From: Flavobacteriales bacterium UBA6057 | Lineage (GTDB): Bacteria > Bacteroidota > Bacteroidia > Flavobacteriales_G > Salibacteraceae | Length of the DNA stretch: 64,000 nucleotides | Reading direction: 5' to 3' | NCBI GenBank assembly: GCA_002428995.1 | Contig: DIYJ01000004.1 | Location: forward strand, 124,001 to 188,000 | Shown here: piece by piece, positions 55,143 to 62,597 of the stretch | How positions within the stretch are numbered: position 1 is the stretch's first letter | Layout of the letters: the number at the start of each line of letters is the position of its first letter | Translations under genes and position numbers: made by a program | Notes under the pieces: model-generated | What the model was told of the DNA's origin: nothing | Database searches by the model: none | The model's input: the letters and a program-made list of their open reading frames with translations, nothing else

Positions 55143-55726
55143 TCCGCCTGCTGGATGTAGTGCTTTCAGCCCTTGGGGTAATCATCCTCAGTCCTTTCCT
55201 GTTGGTCATATCTGCATGGGTGACCTTCGACAGTACCGGAGGAGCATTTTTTACGCAGGTTCGTGTCGGGAAGGATGGCCAACCGTTTCACTTGCTGAAA
55301 TTCCGGACCATGCGTCCGGCCTCTGAGTCGAAGGGGCAATTGACCATCGGAACCAACGATCCACGGATCACCAACATTGGAAAATTCCTCAGAGCCTATA
55401 AGCTGGATGAGCTACCACAGTTGATCAATGTTTTGATCGGAGACATGAGCCTTGTGGGCCCAAGGCCCGAGGTTCCAAAGTATGTCGCGCTCTACACGCA
55501 GGAGCAGCGAAGGATATTGACCGTAAAACCGGGAATTACAGACCAAGCTTCGCTCGAGTATTTCGAGGAGAATGATGTGCTGGCAAAGAGCGATAACCCC
55601 GAACAGACCTACGTACTGGAGATCATGCCACACAAGATCGATTTGAACATGAGCTTCATCGAAAACCCAAGCATGGGCGCCTATTTCTCGATCATCGGAA
55701 GAACCATTGTACGGATTCTGTCTTGA
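55139..55726 (+). CDS. Initiating sugar-phosphate transferase (PglC/WcaJ type)
   Basis: A 195-residue monotopic phosphoglycosyltransferase, the short PglC-like form. A single N-terminal hydrophobic segment (LLDVVLSALGVIILSPFLLV) precedes the catalytic motifs VGKDGQPFHLLKFRTMRPAS, LDELPQLINVLIGDMSLVGP and RPEVP. It transfers a sugar phosphate from UDP-sugar to undecaprenyl phosphate, the first membrane step of glycan assembly. It is the last gene of the cluster; the intergenic 8-bp repeat element follows three bases later. Confidence 0.92.
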   Translation: MIRLLDVVLSALGVIILSPFLLVISAWVTFDSTGGAFFTQVRVGKDGQPFHLLKFRTMRPASESKGQLTIGTNDPRITNIGKFLRAYKLDELPQLINVLIGDMSLVGPRPEVPKYVALYTQEQRRILTVKPGITDQASLEYFEENDVLAKSDNPEQTYVLEIMPHKIDLNMSFIENPSMGAYFSIIGRTIVRILS

Positions 55727-55728
55727 GG

Positions 55729-55814
55729 GATCAGATGATTAGATAATTAGATGATCAGATCATTGGATCTACCACATTCAGCATCTCATCACCTAATCAC
55801 CTGATTATCTGATC
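55729..55814. repeat. Inverted 8-bp periodic repeat, hairpin form
   Basis: The left arm (55729-55768) reads as 8-bp units like GATCAGAT, GATTAGAT, AATTAGAT; the right arm (55783-55814) as ATCTCATC, ACCTAATC, ACCTGATT, ATCTGATC. The two are inverted copies of each other with about 26 of 32 positions matching, so a large hairpin can form. The unit belongs to the same family as 19761-19832. It lies between convergent genes. Confidence 0.8.
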
Positions 55815-55821
55815 AACCAAC

Positions 55822-56436
55822 CTATTTCTTAGAGATCCAAGGGCTGTCCTTCATGTAGTATCGCCAGGGGAGAAGAGCGTCTTCGCCTGCGTAGTCAACG
55901 CCAATGCGCGTGGTGTGATGTATGGCTTCATCCGGCAGGACAGGCGCGTTTTCGATGTAGAGCCAGTCCGATTGGAGATCTGTACCTGAGTAATCCGTCT
56001 TAATTCCCAGTGCCTGAGCCATGGAGCCGGGACCAGAAGTCAGCCTTGGAGCGGGTTTTTGCATCTTCCTCCGTTCAAGCATATGCACGGTTCCTTCCAA
56101 CGGCTCACAAGCTCGGATGAGCACGGCATCGGCCAATCCTTCCTGGTTGGTGACCACGTTGAACAAGTGATGAATGCCATAGCAGAGGTATACATACGCT
56201 ACGCCACCTTGGTGATACATCACTTCCGTTCGTGCCGTTCTTCTGTTTCCAAAGGAATGCGCTGCTTTGTCCACCCGGCCGTTGTAGGCTTCTGTTTCTG
56301 TGATGATGGCTTTACAGCAACGGCCGTCCAGTTTCGTCACCAGTACTTTCCCGAGTAATTCACGTGCGATCAGGCACACATCATCGCGCTGATAGAAAGA
56401 AGGATTCAGTTTCACAGATTGCAAAGAAAACAGCAA
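55822..56436 (-). CDS. 3-methyladenine DNA glycosylase (AAG/MPG family)
   Basis: A 204-residue monofunctional alkylpurine DNA glycosylase of the eukaryote-like AAG family. The motifs ARELLGKVLVTKLDGRCCKA, IITETEAYNG (catalytic Glu), KAAHSFGNRRTARTEVMY and GVAYVYLCYGIHHLFNVVTN are all present. It removes alkylated bases such as 3-methyladenine and hypoxanthine during base-excision repair. It is a stand-alone gene, divergent from the type IX-secreted protein at 56518. Confidence 0.92.
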   Translation of the reverse strand: MLFSLQSVKLNPSFYQRDDVCLIARELLGKVLVTKLDGRCCKAIITETEAYNGRVDKAAHSFGNRRTARTEVMYHQGGVAYVYLCYGIHHLFNVVTNQEGLADAVLIRACEPLEGTVHMLERRKMQKPAPRLTSGPGSMAQALGIKTDYSGTDLQSDWLYIENAPVLPDEAIHHTTRIGVDYAGEDALLPWRYYMKDSPWISKK

Positions 56437-56517
56437 ATTCTTGTTTCCATTTCTTGTCTTGACACTAACATTTTAACTTGTTTTTCGTCTATAGGCGTAG
56501 CCTTCAAACTATTCCAA

Positions 56518-58431
56518 ATGAAACACTTACACGCTTACCTTCTGTTGTTTGTTCTTCTCTTTGCTACGGGCGCCTCAGCTCAAAGCCGTGTATTCCTTGC
56601 AGCGAAAGATGATGCCGTCCTTCGCATTGCAGACTCCACTTCCCTGATGATCAATTCTTCCGTAACAATGTCCGCTTCCGGTGTCACCATCAGCGGAGTG
56701 AATGGTCTTGATGTGCACCCCTGCACCGGAGAGATTTATGTGATGCTCAGCATCAGCGGACAAGCCAATCGAAGCCTCGCGACAGTGGATACTTTGGGGA
56801 ACGTGACCATCATTGGTAATACCGGGGATAAGTTTGCTTCCATCGCTTTTGATGACATGGGCACGCTCTACGGTGTCACAGGTGATGGTGCCAATACACC
56901 TGAAACACTCTACACGCTCGATCTTTCCAGCGGCACTCCAACATTTGTCATGTCTCTCGGAAATGGCGATCAGGGCGAGTCCATTGCCTACAACCAGGAC
57001 GATGGATTTCTTTACCACTGGTCGGGCCTTAACAACACGGTGTTTGAACGCATCGACTTGTCAAACAACACCATAACCAACATCGGCTTTCTGAACCCTA
57101 ACGTCAATATTGGCAATGTGACCGCTTCTGTTTATGCGGGGAACGGTCTTTTTGGAGTCGTGAATGGAAATGATTCACTTTTCTCCCTGACTTCCACGGG
57201 CTTCGCTGTCAATGTGAACGTAGACATGGGGTTTCCCACCAAAGGATTCACGTTTGAAGGAATCTACCCTGCGCTCACTCCTCTTACAGATACGGGAATT
57301 TGCCCCGGTGATTCAGCTGTGATACAAGCCTATGCAGGTAGCGCATATCAATGGTATCGGAATGGTGTGGCTTTGACCGGTGAAACAGGGCAACAGCTCT
57401 CTACCACTTCAGGAGGAGTCTTCAACTGCGTGGTCACAAGACCAGGATGTGTGGACAGTTTTGCAGAAGCCGTTACCATCATTGAGCTCAGTGCTCCCGT
57501 AGTTGTCATCCAACCCATTGGCCCTGTAGGTATATGTGACGGGAATTCCACCACCTTGTTTGGAAACCCGGGCGGAATCAGCCAATGGTTTCGAAATGGA
57601 GTGCTGCTCACCTTCGAAACGAATGATTCCATTGTTGTGACCACACCCGGATTCTACAACATCATGAAAACCAACAACGAAGGGTGTTCAGATTCAGCTG
57701 TTGCCGGTGTGGAGGTGTTTTTGATACCCGATCCGATCGTGACGATTGGAGGAGATTCACTCATTTGCGCTGGTGATACCGGAACGCTGACCACTGCTCC
57801 GATCTACCTTCAGTACGATTGGTCGAACGGAGAGAATTCGCAGAATATTGAAGTCAGCGCGGCAGGTGTGTACTCGGTCACTATTATTGATGTAGATGGA
57901 TGTACCGGAATCGACAGCATAGAAGTAGCACTTGCCTCACTGCCCACTCCCATGCTTGGAGAAGATGATACACTGTGCATTGGTCTGGGGGGAAATACAA
58001 CGCTTAGCCCCGGTTCGTTTGCATCCTATCTCTGGTCTGATGGCTCTACGGATAGCATGCTGCTTGTGGATGGGAATGACTTTGACAGCACATCTGCTCC
58101 TACACTGTTTGCCGTTACTGTAACTGATGCCTCCGGCTGTGAAGGCTCTGATGAAATTGAGATTGTTGGTGAGTCCTGCGTGGGAATTGAAGAGACTCCC
58201 GATGCGGCATCCATTGTCATGTATCCGAATCCAGCTCAGGACGTGTTGAGGTTTGACTCTGACCTTTCCCTGAATGCTATCATAGTATATGATGGTAGTG
58301 GTCGATTGATTCTGGAAAAACTGGAGAGAAACGTATCTCAAATTGACGTGCGCGCTCTGCCTTCGGGAATCTACACGGTGGAAGTTGGTGATGGAACAGT
58401 CAAAACCTACAAGCGATTGGTCATTCGCTGA
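56518..58431 (+). CDS. Large secreted protein with type IX sorting domain and Ig-like repeats
   Basis: A 637-residue cell-surface protein. A signal peptide (LLFVLLFATGASAQ) leads to an N-terminal propeller-like region of about 240 residues (GLDVHPCTGEIYVMLSISGQ, TIIGNTGDKFASIAFDDMGT), then repeated Ig/PKD-like units with paired cysteines (DTGICPGDSAVIQAYAGSAY, GICDGNSTTLFGNPGGISQW, LICAGDTGTLTTAPIYLQYD, DTLCIGLGGNTTLSPGSFAS), and a C-terminal type A sorting domain (VMYPNPAQDVLRF, LPSGIYTVEVGDGTVKTYKR). The start at 56518 is chosen for the signal peptide. It is likely a T9SS-exported adhesin or surface protein. Confidence 0.85.
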   Translation: MKHLHAYLLLFVLLFATGASAQSRVFLAAKDDAVLRIADSTSLMINSSVTMSASGVTISGVNGLDVHPCTGEIYVMLSISGQANRSLATVDTLGNVTIIGNTGDKFASIAFDDMGTLYGVTGDGANTPETLYTLDLSSGTPTFVMSLGNGDQGESIAYNQDDGFLYHWSGLNNTVFERIDLSNNTITNIGFLNPNVNIGNVTASVYAGNGLFGVVNGNDSLFSLTSTGFAVNVNVDMGFPTKGFTFEGIYPALTPLTDTGICPGDSAVIQAYAGSAYQWYRNGVALTGETGQQLSTTSGGVFNCVVTRPGCVDSFAEAVTIIELSAPVVVIQPIGPVGICDGNSTTLFGNPGGISQWFRNGVLLTFETNDSIVVTTPGFYNIMKTNNEGCSDSAVAGVEVFLIPDPIVTIGGDSLICAGDTGTLTTAPIYLQYDWSNGENSQNIEVSAAGVYSVTIIDVDGCTGIDSIEVALASLPTPMLGEDDTLCIGLGGNTTLSPGSFASYLWSDGSTDSMLLVDGNDFDSTSAPTLFAVTVTDASGCEGSDEIEIVGESCVGIEETPDAASIVMYPNPAQDVLRFDSDLSLNAIIVYDGSGRLILEKLERNVSQIDVRALPSGIYTVEVGDGTVKTYKRLVIR

Positions 58432-58445
58432 TTACGATGACTTCA

Positions 58446-59189
58446 TCATTCCACAGATTCTACTGCGTCTTCAGGAGGAGTGTTGATTTTGAGTGACTCT
58501 GGATTTTTTAAGTAGACAATTCCACCGCAGATGATCACTAGTATTATGAAGATTAAGGCTTGGAGTGCGGAGTAGAGTATAATCTGGCTAAACTTCCGGC
58601 TGTCGACCATAACACGGGCGTTCCAAATCACAAGTAAGCCTAGAAAAACAAAAAACGCCCAGCCCTCTAAGTAGTCTTTGGAGATCAGGATGAGGAAATC
58701 CTGGATAAGGGTAACGATGATAAAGAACGAACTAGCCAGGTAGGTGAGCGAAATCAGGTGCTTGGTGAGAGGTTGTTTCTTCGGGATAAAAGCAGCGAGA
58801 GAGGCCAACGTGAGAAAAGGAAAGAAGAAAGCCCAGAAAAACAGCTGGGTTTGAACTCCCGTAAACTCCATGGTAAGGCCCAGTAGTTCTGTATTGATGT
58901 AAGCTATGTGCAGTGCCGCCAGGGCTAATCCATAGAAAAAGACTTTTCCAGGACTTGGGTAGTAGCCGCGATTCCCCAGCCAGTAATTGTTGATGATCTT
59001 CGCAGGATCCAGGATTAGCTTGAGAATACAGGCAAAAACAGAGCGTTCAAGGGAAAAAACATTGGCCATCCAGTCCACCAGCATGCTCCAAAGTTTCGTA
59101 ACCGATCGGCCGGGTTTTTGGCCGCAGTTGCTGCAGTAGTTCCCGGTTACCGGAGTCTCACATACACTACAAATGACAGTCTCTTGCAT
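58446..59189 (-). CDS. DUF3667-type zinc-ribbon membrane protein
   Basis: A protein of 247 residues from the ATG at 59189; an ATG five codons upstream is possible. Two CxxC pairs at the N-terminus (CSVCETPVTGNYCSNCGQKP) make a zinc ribbon, followed by about six membrane helices (VFFYGLALAALHIAY, FFWAFFFPFLTLASLAAF, LIFIILVIICGGIVYL). This layout is that of DUF3667, common in Bacteroidota, with no known function. Convergent with the T9SS protein gene, 14 bp apart. Confidence 0.8.
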   Translation of the reverse strand: MQETVICSVCETPVTGNYCSNCGQKPGRSVTKLWSMLVDWMANVFSLERSVFACILKLILDPAKIINNYWLGNRGYYPSPGKVFFYGLALAALHIAYINTELLGLTMEFTGVQTQLFFWAFFFPFLTLASLAAFIPKKQPLTKHLISLTYLASSFFIIVTLIQDFLILISKDYLEGWAFFVFLGLLVIWNARVMVDSRKFSQIILYSALQALIFIILVIICGGIVYLKNPESLKINTPPEDAVESVE

Positions 59190-59256
59190 GGGCAATAGCG
59201 CCACAAATTAAGGAATGATCCAGCTATGGTAATCAAGGCCCGTATTCCGGTGGGCA

Positions 59257-59300
59257 CAAAAAAGGCTGCAATAAGGGAGATCCCTTTGTTGCAGCCTTCT
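59257..59300 (-). terminator. Terminator of trxB
   Basis: A 10-bp outer stem (59262-59271 with 59289-59298) and an inner stem (AAGGGA/TCCCTT) form one long hairpin. On the minus strand it is followed by a U-run (A-run at 59258-59263 on the plus strand). It starts 20 bp after the trxB stop. Confidence 0.75.
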
Positions 59301-59319
59301 ATATTATTTAAAGATTGAC

Positions 59320-60273
59320 TTAGTGAATGCCTTGAGCAGCCAGATAGCGCTCTGCATCCAGAGCAGCCATACAACCTGTGCCAGCAGCAGTTACTGCCTG
59401 ACGGTACACCTTATCACCGGCATCACCAGAGATGAAAACACCATCAACATTGGATTTCGAGGTTCCCGGCTTTGGAAGCAGATAGCCCGTTTCATCCATA
59501 TCCAGCCAACCCTTGAAAATATCGGTGTTAGGCTTGTGACCAATGGCTACAAAGAAACCCGTTACATCAATCGTGCTCTCCTCCTTGGTTTTGTTGTTGA
59601 TCACGCGAATACCTTCTACTCCGTTTTCTCCAAGTACGTCCACTGTTTCTGTATTCCAGTGAACTTCAATGTTCTCCGTATCAAATACACGCTGTTGCAT
59701 GATCTTGGAAGCACGCATCTCATCGCGTCTTACCAGCATGTGAACCTTCTTACACATTTTAGAGAGGTAGGTTGCTTCCTCGGCCGCTGTATCGCCAGCT
59801 CCAACAATCGCCACTTCCTGACCTTTGTAGAAGAAGCCGTCACATACAGCACAAGCGGAAACACCACCGCCCATATCGCGCAATCGTATTTCGTTTTCGA
59901 GACCCAGCCACATGGCAGAGGCGCCTGTAGAAATGATGATGGAATGCGCTTCCAATTCCTCCTTGTCGTTGACCCAGACCTTGTGTACCGGACCTGAAAA
60001 ATCAACCTTAGTTACAAAGCCGCTTCGGATATCGGTATTAAACCGTGCCGCCTGCTTTCGGAAATCCACCATCATCTGTGGTCCATTCACTCCTTCTGGA
60101 TAGCCCGGATAGTTCTCCACATCCGTAGTATCCATCAATTGGCCCCCTGGCTGCATGCCTTCAATCATTACAGGTCCCAGTTCTGCGCGTGCTGCATAGA
60201 TAGCCGCTGTGTAACCTGCAGGGCCTGATCCAATGATCAGGGTTTTAAAAGGCTCTTTTGTTTCGCTCATCAC
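59320..60273 (-). CDS. trxB: Thioredoxin-disulfide reductase
   Basis: A 317-residue full-length TrxB. The FAD motif TLIIGSGPAGYTAAIYAARA starts near residue 11, the redox pair Cys141-Cys144 is in SACAVCDGFFYKG, the NADPH motif is VAIVGAGDTAAEEA, and the C-terminal FAD segment is GVFISGDAGDKVYRQAVTAA. It reduces thioredoxin with NADPH in the cytoplasm. Two ATG codons lie side by side at 60273 and 60270; a GAGG element upstream is at better distance from the second. Confidence 0.95.
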   Translation of the reverse strand: MMSETKEPFKTLIIGSGPAGYTAAIYAARAELGPVMIEGMQPGGQLMDTTDVENYPGYPEGVNGPQMMVDFRKQAARFNTDIRSGFVTKVDFSGPVHKVWVNDKEELEAHSIIISTGASAMWLGLENEIRLRDMGGGVSACAVCDGFFYKGQEVAIVGAGDTAAEEATYLSKMCKKVHMLVRRDEMRASKIMQQRVFDTENIEVHWNTETVDVLGENGVEGIRVINNKTKEESTIDVTGFFVAIGHKPNTDIFKGWLDMDETGYLLPKPGTSKSNVDGVFISGDAGDKVYRQAVTAAGTGCMAALDAERYLAAQGIH

Positions 60274-60290
60274 CTCAAATTTTTCGTGTG

Positions 60291-60298
60291 CAAATGTA
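60291..60298 (-). promoter_or_regulatory. Candidate -7 promoter box of trxB
   Basis: On the minus strand TACATTTG matches TAnnTTTG fully and ends 17 bp before the trxB start. The nearest TTG upstream is only 15 nt away, shorter than usual. Confidence 0.45.
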
Positions 60299-60605
60299 GT
60301 TTTTGCAATTTTTCAATCGTCAGACAAAGAAGAATGATCCGTGGACGGCTTACAAGGCATTCGTCCACTGGGAATATAAGTCTGTTTTTGATTCACCTAC
60401 ATGGTTTGTGATTGAACCAGCTCATCGTGTCCATGACCTTCTGCGCGCGGACCAGTATCATATGAATTGTTGCCAGAATCAAACGGTGTAGTACCAGTGT
60501 CAAACTGTTCATTGAACTTTATTTTTTAAAATCGAAGCTTTGAAGAATAAAAGGCGGAAGCTGAAAAGCCTGAAGAGAGTAGGCAATCAAATTGAATGTA
60601 TAAAC
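60299..60605. other. Intergenic stretch between trxB and the lipoprotein gene
   Basis: About 330 bp between the trxB start and the next gene. Apart from promoter-like boxes at each end (60291-60298 and 60512-60542) I find no gene, RNA fold or repeat. A 62-codon opening at 60303-60491 has no family features and no signal of selection, and was set aside. Confidence 0.5.
60512..60542 (+). promoter_or_regulatory. Candidate promoter of the small lipoprotein gene
   Basis: TTG (60512-60514), 20 nt, AAGCTTTG (60535-60542) is one mismatch from the Bacteroidota consensus. The leader to the ATG at 60606 would be about 58 nt. Confidence 0.4.
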
Positions 60606-61157
60606 ATGAAGTATTCTAAATTTTTTGTGTGTGCGATGGTGTTATTTGCTTTTGCATGCAGTGAAAGCCCTGTTGAAGAAGCAACAGTAAAAGCGACAGA
60701 GCCCAGGGAAGAGGCTGTGTTGACTAACATCCCTTGGGTTTATGTTATGGATGTCACCCGGAGTCGTACCTGCGGAATTGGCGGTGGTATCTGTTATGAG
60801 AATGGCATGGGAGATGTTTTGGATCAAAGCCCGTGGTGGTATTTTGGTGGCGTCAGCCTTACAGACCCAGATGTTGTGCAGGTCAATACTGATGAGGCAG
60901 GTGATCCGGCAGGATCTGTACTCGTAGCGTTGACAACCTCAAGTTCGGGAACTTATGAGTTCGAAATGGTATTAACGCGTCCTGGTCATGTAGATGGCCA
61001 CGTTCAGGTACCTGCAGGAGATATCGTTTGTACGCCACAGCTTGCCGCACAGTTCGGAGTGACCAGCATCACCCTTCATGCTGGCAGTTATCCGATTGAT
61101 TACTCACAGTATCCAACCTACGGAGCTGCTACCATCGCGTGTACGGTGATACCTTAA
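60606..61157 (+). CDS. Small lipoprotein of unknown function
   Basis: A 183-residue protein whose leader ends in lipobox AFAC (Cys18). The mature part has four further cysteines (TRSRTCGIGGGICYENGMGD, IVCTPQLAAQ, TIACTVIP) that could form disulfides, and looks beta-rich. I recognise no family. The start at 60606 is chosen for the lipoprotein leader; an in-frame opening at 60540 would put 22 basic residues before it. Monocistronic, with a clear terminator downstream. Confidence 0.75.
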   Translation: MKYSKFFVCAMVLFAFACSESPVEEATVKATEPREEAVLTNIPWVYVMDVTRSRTCGIGGGICYENGMGDVLDQSPWWYFGGVSLTDPDVVQVNTDEAGDPAGSVLVALTTSSSGTYEFEMVLTRPGHVDGHVQVPAGDIVCTPQLAAQFGVTSITLHAGSYPIDYSQYPTYGAATIACTVIP

Positions 61158-61186
61158 TGCCATAGCTCACGTATTTCTCAAGTTCT

Positions 61187-61235
61187 AAAGGCACGATCGC
61201 TTCCTGAACAGCGCTGATCGTGCCTTTCTTTTTTT
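61187..61235 (+). terminator. Terminator of the small lipoprotein gene
   Basis: A 12-bp perfect stem (61187-61198, AAAGGCACGATC, with 61216-61227) is followed by CTTTTTTT. It starts 30 bp after the stop codon. Confidence 0.8.
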
Positions 61236-61436
61236 AACTTAAATAGCATGCTCAGAGGTTTACAAAGAAGCTGGTGACGGAGAGAGTGGTGCTGTTTTCA
61301 GTGATAAAACCACGGTTTTCGAAACGGTCAGATCAAAAAAATCCAGATGTCAATCAAAAAAACCTCAGCATTTCGATATTTGCAGCCCTCTTTTCAGAGG
61401 AGCATCCTCAGGGAAAGTTCCCGATGGATGAGAGCT

Positions 61437-61511
61437 CGGGATGTAGCTCAGCCCGGTTAGAGTACACGTCTGGGGGGCGTGGGGTCGCTGGTTCGAATCC
61501 AGTCATCCCGA
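61437..61511 (+). tRNA. tRNA-Pro (GGG)
   Basis: The sequence folds as a cloverleaf. Acceptor CGGGATG pairs with CATCCCG, the D-arm is GCTC-AGCCCGGTTA-GAGT, the anticodon stem CACGT/GCGTG closes CTGGGGG with anticodon GGG, and the T-arm is GCTGG-TTCGAAT-CCAGT. The discriminator is A, followed by CAA, so CCA is not encoded, unlike the tRNA-Asp at 742-818. A terminator follows 9 nt later. Confidence 0.93.
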
Positions 61512-61520
61512 CAAGCAAAA

Positions 61521-61548
61521 GCCTGACACGAAAGTGTCGGGCTTTTTT
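61521..61548 (+). terminator. Terminator of tRNA-Pro
   Basis: A 9-bp stem (61521-61529 with 61534-61542) capped by GAAA is followed by T6. The right arm and T-run are also the left arm of the 17-bp inverted repeat at 61539-61597. Confidence 0.8.
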
Positions 61549-61597
61549 ATTGGTCCAAGCCAAGCTCGCTTGAGTGCAGAGACCAATAAAAAAGCCC
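61539..61597. repeat. 17-bp perfect inverted repeat downstream of tRNA-Pro
   Basis: 61539-61555 (GGGCTTTTTTATTGGTC) is exactly complementary to 61581-61597, with a 25-bp spacer. The left arm contains the end of the tRNA-Pro terminator, so the terminator tail has been copied in inverted orientation. Downstream, GGCTTTT recurs near 61616. Confidence 0.85.
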
Positions 61598-61776
61598 AAA
61601 TGAGCTCAGCGAATAAGGCTTTTACTTGTGCACCCCGAAGGGTCTATCTGGATCACGAAGTAATCCACCATCCGCTGGCAGATCACTTGCTGTAAGCCTT
61701 TCCAGTCCTTCAAAAGCGCACCATAGTCGTGAAAGATGATAGCTTCGTTGATCATACGCTTGCAAGCTATTACTCA

Positions 61777-62463
61777 ATGAAAAAAGCCTTTTTCAACTGG
61801 AGCACCGGCAAAGACTCCGCGTTTGCGCTGTGGAAGATGCAGGTGGATCAGCGCTTTAAGGTGGATCGATTGGTGACGACTGTGAACGAAGGATTCGGGA
61901 GGGTTTCCATGCATGGGATTCGGACCGAATTGCTGGAGCTGCAGGCTCAGGCTCTGGACCTGGAAACGACTTGTATTACTCTACCCGAGTCCCCCACCAT
62001 GGAGGAATATGACCGGATTTTTGCGGCAAGCATGAAGACGCTTCAGGCACAGGGTTACGACCACTGCGGCTACGGAGACATTTTTCTCGAGGACCTTCGA
62101 CAGTACCGTGAAGATCTGCTGCGTCCACTTAGTATCACGGCACACTTTCCCCTATGGAAACTCGACACACAAAAGCTCATCCAAAACTTCATCAGCGAAG
62201 GCTTCAAGGCCATCGTGATCAATGTGAATGCCGAGCTGCTTGATGCTTCTTTTGTCGGCCGGGAACTGGATGCCTCGTTCATTCAGGATTTACCCGATCA
62301 CATCGACCCCTGCGGGGAAAATGGCGAGTTCCATACCTTCTGCTACGATGGCCCCATCTTCAACGTTCCCGTGTCCTTTACAGTCGGAGAAAAAGTCCAG
62401 CGCGATTATCACAACGCCCAGGGAGAAAAGATCGGCAGTGCTTGGTTCTGTGACCTTGGTTAG
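61777..62463 (+). CDS. DUF71/COG2102 family ATP-binding protein (diphthine-ammonia ligase-like)
   Basis: A 228-residue protein starting KKAFFNWSTGKDSAFALWKM, with the PP-loop-type STGKDS at residues 9-14, then VSMHGIRTELLELQAQALDL and FHTFCYDGPIF near the end. This is the DUF71/COG2102 fold. In archaea and eukaryotes it amidates diphthine, but bacteria lack diphthamide, so the bacterial role is different and not settled (a link to cobalamin salvage has been suggested). The start at 61777 gives the usual N-terminus; an upstream ATG at 61729 is unlikely. Confidence 0.83.
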   Translation: MKKAFFNWSTGKDSAFALWKMQVDQRFKVDRLVTTVNEGFGRVSMHGIRTELLELQAQALDLETTCITLPESPTMEEYDRIFAASMKTLQAQGYDHCGYGDIFLEDLRQYREDLLRPLSITAHFPLWKLDTQKLIQNFISEGFKAIVINVNAELLDASFVGRELDASFIQDLPDHIDPCGENGEFHTFCYDGPIFNVPVSFTVGEKVQRDYHNAQGEKIGSAWFCDLG

Positions 62464-62504
62464 CTATTAGACTGAGGCTATCAGCTACTAGCTTTCAGCT
62501 GTCA
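62463..62504. repeat. Six-unit 7-bp tandem repeat (GCTATTA family)
   Basis: The units GCTATTA, GACTGAG, GCTATCA, GCTACTA, GCTTTCA and GCTGTCA run head to tail and begin at the stop codon of the DUF71 gene. A hairpin partner (GCTGACAGC) follows near 62518-62526. It is the same family as 22696-22723, which also begins at the end of a gene. Confidence 0.8.
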
Positions 62505-62597
62505 GTAATTCCAAGTGGCTGACAGCCAAATGTTCCCTTGTTACAATCCCTGTTTCTGTGGATGATCTTTTAAGATGATTTCGGCTGCACAGCGACA

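Noticed and set aside
34306..55726. Recent horizontal transfer of the whole polysaccharide cluster
   Set aside because: Although such loci often move, no integrase, insertion sequence or flanking direct repeat was found, and base composition does not change visibly at the borders by eye.
61274..61573. A 99-codon opening across tRNA-Pro
   Set aside because: Most of it is the tRNA and terminator sequence.
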